Shown piece after piece: positions 1 to 3,838 of a stretch of DNA of 5,532 bases. The notes under the pieces were generated by a model that saw only the letters and a program-made list of their open reading frames with translations, ran no database searches and was not told the origin of the DNA. The stretch comes from Lysobacterales bacterium UBA2790 (GTDB lineage: Bacteria; Pseudomonadota; Gammaproteobacteria; Xanthomonadales; Xanthomonadaceae): NCBI GenBank assembly GCA_002352135.1, contig DEHW01000014.1, positions 1 through 5,532 on the forward strand, in the 5' to 3' direction. Both the position numbers and the translations under genes were made by a program. Position 1 is the first letter of the stretch. Every line of letters begins with the position of its first letter.

Positions 1-756
1 CTCAGTCATGCTGGGATCGTTGAAGTGTTCTTTCAGAGCGGCATGGGTTGCCGGTAAGGCCATCGCCGCGGCGTCGCTGCCCAATAGCCACGCTCCGGCC
101 AGTTCAATGTCGTATCCCACAGCCTCCAGCGCTGAGCTGGCCTCCGAATAGACGCGATCCTGGTTACCTGCCTCATGATATTGGCGAAGCAAAGTGACCA
201 GATCGATGGCGTCTTTGGGATCTTCCGTGCCTCTGTCCATCCAGGCAAATATCTTCAGGATGGCGATACTTGGAAGCGAAGCGAGGGAAATGATCAATCC
301 GGGTTCAATTTCGACCAGCACGGCGGCCACATGAGCGTCCCGATAGCCTGCTACGTTCATGATGACGCTCATGTCTGGTGGCCAGGCAATCGTGTTCGCT
401 TCGGTTTCAAGCCCACCAAATGGAATGAGGTCCACGACGAAGCTGTGATTCATTCCTTCTGACTTGAATTTCAACCGTTGTGCAACCCGCTCCAACTGGG
501 TAAACGAAGCCGTGCTCACGAGGCGTTGCTTCAGTGCCTGGAACTGCTCCCAGCTCTCTACAGCAAAGGCAAAGTCGATATCACGCGTGGCTCGGCTGGG
601 TGGCAGCCCGAACACATGCTCCAGCAGGATGATTCTTGCGGTCGCACCGACCATGAATGACGCGATACCCAGCTCATCGGCAACGCTTTTTACCGCCCGG
701 ATGACCCGGATGCTGATTGGGTCAAGCGGCTTGTCAGGCCGTGGCTTCAGGTGCAT
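1..756 (-). CDS. AbiEii-family nucleotidyltransferase, putative toxin of a type IV TA pair (3' end outside window)
   Basis: The reading frame is open from the ATG at 756 to the left edge: 252 codons, no stop. The protein begins MHLKPRPDKPLDPIS. Nucleotidyltransferase-fold signatures are visible: F34-MVGATAR-41 (motif I glycine loop), T57-RDID-61 (paired metal-binding acids D59 and D61), V108-DLIPFGG-115 (third acid D109), K168-IFAWMDR-175 and K181-DAIDL-186. This order fits the AbiEii/AbiGii toxin family, close to the group once called COG4849 (from memory). Members are thought to transfer nucleotides to a cellular target such as tRNA and so arrest growth; the partner neutralises them without direct contact in the studied AbiE case. 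The start is fixed by an in-frame TGA four codons upstream and by a GGAG at 767-770, ten bases before the ATG. It overlaps the antitoxin gene by 23 bases, suggesting translational coupling. Oddity: residue 42 is Ile where, as I recall, relatives often have Asp (GATARD). Family is fairly sure; toxin activity is inferred. Confidence 0.85.
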   Translation of the reverse strand, partial: MHLKPRPDKPLDPISIRVIRAVKSVADELGIASFMVGATARIILLEHVFGLPPSRATRDIDFAFAVESWEQFQALKQRLVSTASFTQLERVAQRLKFKSEGMNHSFVVDLIPFGGLETEANTIAWPPDMSVIMNVAGYRDAHVAAVLVEIEPGLIISLASLPSIAILKIFAWMDRGTEDPKDAIDLVTLLRQYHEAGNQDRVYSEASSALEAVGYDIELAGAWLLGSDAAAMALPATHAALKEHFNDPSMTE

Positions 757-1828
757 TGATTTGTTGCTCCAAGATCATTTGGCCCACAGTGAAGTTGCGA
801 GGGTCCATCGTGGCCAGCAAGTCGGCATAGACGAGCAGCGGTGGCACCCTATCCGCTGGACCATCCATCTCGAAGTCCCAAAAGGCTTCAAGCACTTCAA
901 TCTCACCATTGGGGGCGGCCCTGAGTTTGTTGTCGACCACCAGTTTTGTGAGGTTCTGCCGCAGGTTCTTGGGTCGCATGTAAAGGGTGACGGCGTTAGG
1001 TTTCAGGTAGCCGGTGAGTCTTTCTGCCGCCACTTCCCCGCCCCATTTTGCTTCATAGCGCCCCACGTCCAAACCTTTCCACCAATCAGGATTCTCGGCG
1101 TGAAACCGCCTTGCATTCAGTTTTGGGCGGAGTTTTATTGGGTAGTTGGTCACCCACTCGTCAATCATGCGTTGGCGCTCCACGATACGACGATCCTTGT
1201 TTCTCTGCCCGCCAGTGGTGAGACCTCGCGTATTGAGATCAAGGAACACCCCGCCGATGGCCCCTAGTGCCACCCCCGCCGCCTGCTTGATTTGTCTGTA
1301 GGGGGCGTTCAGCAATTCAGGTCGACATAGCAATGCGAACGTCATCCGCAAAGCTCCTGCGGTACCCGCCTTGGGGGCTTCCAAGGCACCCAACTGCATG
1401 TCTTCCTTGGCGGCTGGACGCTGACCATTTATCAGTACAAACCAGTCAGGACCGTGCAAGTAGGCATTGCCAAGAGCGTCGATGAACTGGACATCAAGTT
1501 CACGACATTTGTCTGCTGTGTCGGCGGTCATTCGATTGGTGATTAGCAGGCCAGTCTGGGGATACCGAGCGAGCTGGTTTTTGACCTGACCGATGGCCGC
1601 AAAGCGGTCGATTCGCTTGATCTCCACCAAGTACTGGCGAGCTTGGCCGCCAATTTCGAGCTCAATGAGTGCATCGGCCCGAACGCCTTGTTCCACCACC
1701 GGTTCCATCAGAACCACCCTGCCCACTACGCCCGTCGCCTCCCTGAAGGCATTCAGTGTTTTCTCCAGAAGGACAACCTTGGTCTGGGCAAGTTGTGTGG
1801 GTTGAGTATGGCGCATCGTGTTCACCAT
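734..1828 (-). CDS. AbiEi-family antitoxin / autorepressor of type IV TA system (large form)
   Basis: Complete, 364 aa. Domains, by eye: residues about 45-135 resemble a restriction-endonuclease-like fold, with D52, E69-IK71 (an ExK), Q81 and the characteristic F115-IDALGNAYL-124. Residues about 157-205 form a winged helix-turn-helix (ALLCRPELLNAPYRQIKQAA, then GVALGAIGGVFLDLNTRGL). Residues about 235-364 are a C-terminal domain with W262-GGEVAAERLTGYL-275. This matches the AbiEi antitoxins of the COG4861/AbiEi_2 type (from memory), which counter the nucleotidyltransferase encoded next and repress their own promoter. The gene is first in the operon and overlaps the toxin gene by 23 bases. The promoter lies inside an operator array immediately upstream, supporting autorepression. 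Start choice: the ATG at 1828 gives the longest frame but has little Shine-Dalgarno. Met5 (1814-1816) is preceded by GGTGA five bases away, so a 360-aa product is a real alternative. Family is confident; the nuclease-like reading of the N-terminus is inference. Confidence 0.87.
   Translation of the reverse strand: MVNTMRHTQPTQLAQTKVVLLEKTLNAFREATGVVGRVVLMEPVVEQGVRADALIELEIGGQARQYLVEIKRIDRFAAIGQVKNQLARYPQTGLLITNRMTADTADKCRELDVQFIDALGNAYLHGPDWFVLINGQRPAAKEDMQLGALEAPKAGTAGALRMTFALLCRPELLNAPYRQIKQAAGVALGAIGGVFLDLNTRGLTTGGQRNKDRRIVERQRMIDEWVTNYPIKLRPKLNARRFHAENPDWWKGLDVGRYEAKWGGEVAAERLTGYLKPNAVTLYMRPKNLRQNLTKLVVDNKLRAAPNGEIEVLEAFWDFEMDGPADRVPPLLVYADLLATMDPRNFTVGQMILEQQINAPEATA
767..770 (-). promoter_or_regulatory. 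Ribosome binding site of the AbiEii-type gene, inside the abiEi coding region
   Basis: On the minus strand the sequence reads CTTGGAGCAACAAATCAATG, with GGAG ten bases before the toxin ATG. It sits inside the last codons of the antitoxin gene, so ribosomes finishing the antitoxin are placed close to the toxin start. This decides the start at 756, together with the in-frame TGA upstream. Confidence 0.6.
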
Positions 1829-1870
1829 TTTTCATTGTTCACGTTGCATGAACGCTAGTGACTTGTGAAC
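1820..1870. promoter_or_regulatory. Operator block 1: nested inverted repeat over the abiE promoter
   Basis: Four half-sites are arranged symmetrically about position 1845: GTTCAC at 1820-1825 and 1837-1842, then ATGAAC at 1848-1853 and GTGAAC at 1865-1870. The inner pair forms the 17-bp dyad GTTCACGTTGCATGAAC. The outer pair extends to a perfect 9-bp arm pair, CGTGTTCAC at 1817-1825 and GTGAACACG at 1865-1873. Successive same-direction half-sites are exactly 17 bp apart. The block covers the putative -10 and spacer of the toxin-antitoxin promoter, and its left arm runs into codons 2-4 of the antitoxin gene. The likely ligand is the winged-helix AbiEi protein. AbiEi of Streptococcus is known to bind inverted repeats in its own promoter; assignment to this protein is inference. 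Confidence 0.75.
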
Positions 1871-1880
1871 ACGCAGTCAA
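1852..1880 (-). promoter_or_regulatory. Putative promoter of the abiE-like operon
   Basis: Minus strand: -35 TTGACT (1875-1880), a 17-base spacer, and -10 TAGCGT (1852-1857). The -35 matches the sigma-70 consensus at five of six positions and the -10 at three of six. The expected transcription start falls near 1845, the exact dyad centre of the first operator block. One half-site (1865-1870) lies within the spacer and another overlaps the -10 edge, so an occupant of these sites would block RNA polymerase. The leader to the ATG at 1828 would be only about 17 bases, or about 29 to Met5. Confidence 0.6.
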
Positions 1881-1887
1881 GGCTCGC

Positions 1888-1938
1888 GTTCAAACATTCC
1901 TATCGTTCACGTCGCGTGAACAGATGCCACCGATGAAC
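1888..1938. promoter_or_regulatory. Operator block 2: second copy of the nested inverted repeat
   Basis: This has the same architecture as block 1, centred at 1913. Half-sites are GTTCAA (1888-1893), GTTCAC (1905-1910), GTGAAC (1916-1921) and ATGAAC (1933-1938). The inner dyad GTTCACGTCGCGTGAAC has perfect 7-bp arms around TCG and differs from the block 1 inner dyad at two of 17 positions. Spacing within the block (17, 11, 17 bp between half-site starts) is identical to block 1, while the sequence between half-sites is not conserved. That argues for protein recognition rather than simple duplication. The centre lies 68 bp (four times 17) from that of block 1. The rightmost half-site contains the ATG of the small plus-strand ORF. 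Confidence 0.7.
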
Positions 1939-2082
1939 AAAAAACGGGTCCGCAAGATCGCTCGCATAGCGCGCCCTTACTCCGGGACGGAATTGCATCG
2001 GGTTCTACCCCGTCGAATGGACGTGCTGGGCAGGAAGTACGAGGTGGGATCGAAGCCCGATTGGGCATGGCGACCAATTTGA
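1933..2082 (+). CDS. Possible small basic protein, 49 aa, unrecognised
   Basis: The frame encodes MNKKRVRKIARIARPYSG..., a Lys/Arg-rich 49-residue peptide ending in WAWRPI. An in-frame ATG at 1924 would add MPP. I recognise no family. In its favour: it is divergent from the toxin-antitoxin operon, its start lies at the edge of operator block 2, and a -10-like TATCGT (1901-1906) sits seven bases before the dyad centre, mirroring the placement of the operon's -10 in block 1. Against: no convincing -35, no good Shine-Dalgarno, short length, and a chance ORF of this size is common. It could be a chance ORF, a remnant of a lost gene, or a small accessory regulator. It occupies much of the roughly 300-base gap between the antitoxin gene and the tRNA. 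Confidence 0.25.
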   Translation: MNKKRVRKIARIARPYSGTELHRVLPRRMDVLGRKYEVGSKPDWAWRPI

Positions 2083-2109
2083 ACGCGCCGAACTCGCTCC
2101 GTCGGGCAC

Positions 2110-2135
2110 AAAAAAACCCGCGTTTTCGCGGGTTT
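2110..2135 (-). terminator. Rho-independent terminator of the tRNA-Met transcript
   Basis: A perfect 9-bp stem (AAACCCGCG at 2114-2122, CGCGGGTTT at 2127-2135) encloses a TTTT loop. In the minus direction it is followed by seven Ts (2110-2116 read as As on the plus strand, partly shared with the stem foot). It begins five bases beyond the tRNA 3' end. The plus direction lacks a T tract, so it should stop tRNA transcription before it enters the toxin-antitoxin region. Confidence 0.85.
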
Positions 2136-2140
2136 AGTGG

Positions 2141-2217
2141 TGGTGGCTATGGGTGGACTCGAACCACCGACCCCAGCATTATGAGTGCTGTGCTCTAACC
2201 GGCTGAGCTACATAGCC
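2141..2217 (-). tRNA. tRNA-Met (CAU), elongator
   Basis: This is a 77-base tRNA with encoded CCA. The acceptor stem pairs GGCTATG with CATAGCC, followed by A73 and CCA. The D arm is GCTC/GAGC with an AGCCGGTTA loop. The anticodon stem is CAGCA/TGCTG, and its loop CTCATAA gives anticodon CAT. The variable loop is GGGTC, and the T arm is GGTGG-TTCGAGT-CCACC. The fully paired 1-72 end and overall sequence follow the Escherichia coli elongator tRNA-Met, not the initiator. A lysidine-modified tRNA-Ile2 also has a CAT gene anticodon but resembles this less. The gene has its own promoter and terminator. Its 3' end faces the toxin-antitoxin module. Confidence 0.96.
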
Positions 2218-2221
2218 ATCG

Positions 2222-2238
2222 CCGCTCCGTGGGAGCGG
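2222..2238 (-). other. Hairpin in the 5' leader of pre-tRNA-Met
   Basis: A perfect 7-bp inverted repeat (CCGCTCC and GGAGCGG) with a 3-base loop ends four bases before the mature tRNA 5' end. It would form a stable stem in the precursor leader next to the RNase P cleavage site. There is no T tract, so it is not an intrinsic terminator for dbpA. Confidence 0.5.
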
Positions 2239-2245
2239 GCCGCGT

Positions 2246-2274
2246 ATTCTCCGTGTTGTGCTGGCGAGGGTCAA
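2246..2274 (-). promoter_or_regulatory. Putative sigma-70 promoter of tRNA-Met
   Basis: Minus strand: -35 TTGACC (2269-2274), a 17-base spacer, and -10 GAGAAT (2246-2251). The region after the -10 is GC-rich (ACGCGGCCCG), like the discriminator of stringently controlled stable-RNA promoters. The predicted start lies near 2239, leaving a leader of about 22 bases that contains the hairpin. It begins about 70 bases past the dbpA stop; no intrinsic terminator is visible in 2275-2343, so some read-through from dbpA is possible. Confidence 0.6.
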
Positions 2275-2343
2275 GACTTGGGTCGTGCGTCACTTGGATT
2301 TCGCCCGCATGTCCGGCCTTGGCGTCCGGCGAAGGCGGCCTGT

Positions 2344-3729
2344 TCAGTCCACCCGACGAACGCGGAAGCTGCGTCCTTTGATCTTGCCTGCGCGCAGGCG
2401 TTGCAGGGCGAGGTCGGCGAGTTTGCGTTGGATGGCGACGAAGGATCGGGTCGGGAAGATGTCGATCTTGCCAATCGATTCGGCGCTCAATCCGGCATCG
2501 CCGGTCAGTGCGCCGACGATGTCGCCCGGTCGCAGTTTGTCGGTCTTACCGGCATCGATGCGCAGCGTGACCATCGCGGGCGGGGGTGGCGGTGCAGCGG
2601 CGCGTCCGGTCGCCGGGAGATCGCGCAGCCAGTGCAGAGGGCTGCCGAGTGCATCTTCCAGCGCCAAGGCGCGGGGCATTTCGGCGGGCGTGACCAGACT
2701 GATTGCCAGTCCGGTCTTGCCTGCGCGGCCGGTACGGCCGATGCGATGGGTGTAGACCTCGACGTCGTGCGGCAACTCCAGATTGATCACCGCGGCGAGG
2801 TCGTCGATGTCGAGTCCGCGTGCGGCCACGTCGCTGGCGACCAGCACGCGGGCGCTCCGGTTGGCAAAGCGCAGCAGCACTTCTTCGCGGTCGCGCTGTT
2901 CCATGTCGCCATGCAGGGCAAGCGCGCTGTAGCCACGCTCGACCAGCAGGCTGGCGATGTCGTCGGTATCGCGTCGGGTGTTGCAGAACACCACACACGA
3001 GGCGGGCTTGGTCTGCGCGAGGGCGCGCAGCAAGGTCTCGCCGCGTTGGCTGTGCGCGGTTTCGATGAAGTGCTGGGAGATGGCGGTTTGCTGTGCCGCT
3101 TCGGCCTGGACTTCGACCCGCTCGGGGTTGCGCAACAGGCTCTGTGCCAGGGCAACGATGGGTTCAGGGAAGGTGGCCGAGAACAACAGACTCTGCCGAT
3201 CACCGGCTGTGCGCGTGCTGATCTCGCGAATGGCGGGCTCGAAACCCATGTCGAGCATGCGGTCCGCTTCGTCCAGCACCAGCGTTTTGACACCACCGAG
3301 ATGCAGCACCTTCTTGCGCATTAACTCCTGTATCCGTCCCGGTGTGCCCACCACGATCTGCGGGTCATGCGCCTGCAGTGAGGCGAGTTGCGGTGCCAGT
3401 GCAGTACCGCCACAGAGCGTCGAGAGTTTGAGGTTGGGAATGCCCAGCGCGAGTTTGCGCAGTTCGCGACTGACTTGTTCGGCCAACTCGCGAGTGGGAC
3501 AAAGAACCAGTGCCTGGGCGCGGATCAGCGCGGGATCGATCCGCGCCAGCAGGGCCAGACCGAAGGCAACCGTCTTGCCACTGCCAGTGGGTGCCTGCGC
3601 GATCAGATCACGTCCCGCCAGAGCGAAAGGCAAGGCGGCGCGCTGGATTGGAGTGGGCTGGGTGTAATTGAGGGCAGCAAGCCCGGTGCGAAGTGCGGCG
3701 TCGAGGCCGAAGTCATCAAAACTGTGCAT
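2344..3729 (-). CDS. dbpA: ATP-dependent RNA helicase DbpA
   Basis: Complete, 461 aa, the usual length for DbpA. It acts in the cytoplasm in assembly of the large ribosomal subunit, where its C-terminal domain docks on hairpin 92 of 23S rRNA and stimulates ATP-driven unwinding. Helicase motifs in order: Q motif around P25-TPIQ29, motif I A46-PTGSGKT53, Ia P78-TREL82, T129-PGR132, DEAD 153-156, SAT 184-186, motif IV near V246-VFCNTR252, A303-RGLDI308, and H328-RIGRTGR335. A proline-rich linker (379-385) leads to the DbpA RNA-binding domain (about 386-461: VTLRIDAGK, LRPGDIVGALTGDAG, IGKIDIFPTRSFV, KIKGRSFRVR). That tail separates it from RhlE, RhlB or SrmB. The ATG at 3729 gives a natural N-terminus (MHSFDDFG) but its ribosome site is weak. 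It is a single gene, divergent from the sensor gene. Confidence 0.95.
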   Translation of the reverse strand: MHSFDDFGLDAALRTGLAALNYTQPTPIQRAALPFALAGRDLIAQAPTGSGKTVAFGLALLARIDPALIRAQALVLCPTRELAEQVSRELRKLALGIPNLKLSTLCGGTALAPQLASLQAHDPQIVVGTPGRIQELMRKKVLHLGGVKTLVLDEADRMLDMGFEPAIREISTRTAGDRQSLLFSATFPEPIVALAQSLLRNPERVEVQAEAAQQTAISQHFIETAHSQRGETLLRALAQTKPASCVVFCNTRRDTDDIASLLVERGYSALALHGDMEQRDREEVLLRFANRSARVLVASDVAARGLDIDDLAAVINLELPHDVEVYTHRIGRTGRAGKTGLAISLVTPAEMPRALALEDALGSPLHWLRDLPATGRAAAPPPPPAMVTLRIDAGKTDKLRPGDIVGALTGDAGLSAESIGKIDIFPTRSFVAIQRKLADLALQRLRAGKIKGRSFRVRRVD

Positions 3730-3838
3730 GCCGCATCTTCGCAGCTTTGCCGCCTACAGACACGCAGTGCGCACACGGCGCGTTCGGAACGGCATCGCAC
3801 TGTTACCATCGAGCGCTCGTGATCCGGGGAGGGACGCG
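3730..3838. promoter_or_regulatory. Divergent intergenic region between dbpA and the SLC5-type sensor gene
   Basis: These 109 bases must hold the 5' signals of both genes. On the plus strand TACCAT (3804-3809) is a possible -10, but no good -35 sits 16-18 bases before it. An 8-bp palindrome, GAGCGCTC, occupies 3811-3818. I found no convincing sigma-70 promoter for dbpA on the minus strand. Confidence 0.35.
3826..3833 (+). promoter_or_regulatory. Strong ribosome binding site of the sensor gene
   Basis: GGGGAGGG followed by ACGCG and then ATG gives a strong purine-rich Shine-Dalgarno five bases from the start codon. It fixes the start of the sensor gene at 3839. Confidence 0.8.

Noticed and set aside
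33..248. 71-aa minus-strand frame near the left edge
   Set aside because: It is in a different frame from the open nucleotidyltransferase frame, which carries conserved family motifs through this stretch.
464..1267. 267-aa plus-strand open frame
   Set aside because: It lies antisense across both toxin-antitoxin genes, which have clear family motifs on the minus strand; its translation shows no recognisable domain and is a shadow.
1820..1938. CRISPR-like or iteron-type repeat array
   Set aside because: The repeats are short half-sites in mirrored orientation with unconserved sequence between them, and no cas or replication gene is nearby; the operator reading fits better.
2141..2217. attL/attR repeat of the tRNA 3' end
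   Set aside because: I looked for another copy of the tRNA 3' sequence elsewhere in the window and found none, so no attachment site is annotated.
2275..2343. Terminator for dbpA
   Set aside because: There are imperfect GC-rich pairings (GGCCGCCTT with AAGGCCGG) but no T tract, so an intrinsic terminator cannot be supported.
2185..3324. 379-aa plus-strand open frame covering the tRNA end and dbpA
   Set aside because: It is antisense to DbpA, whose full motif set is on the minus strand; long antisense frames are common in GC-rich coding DNA.
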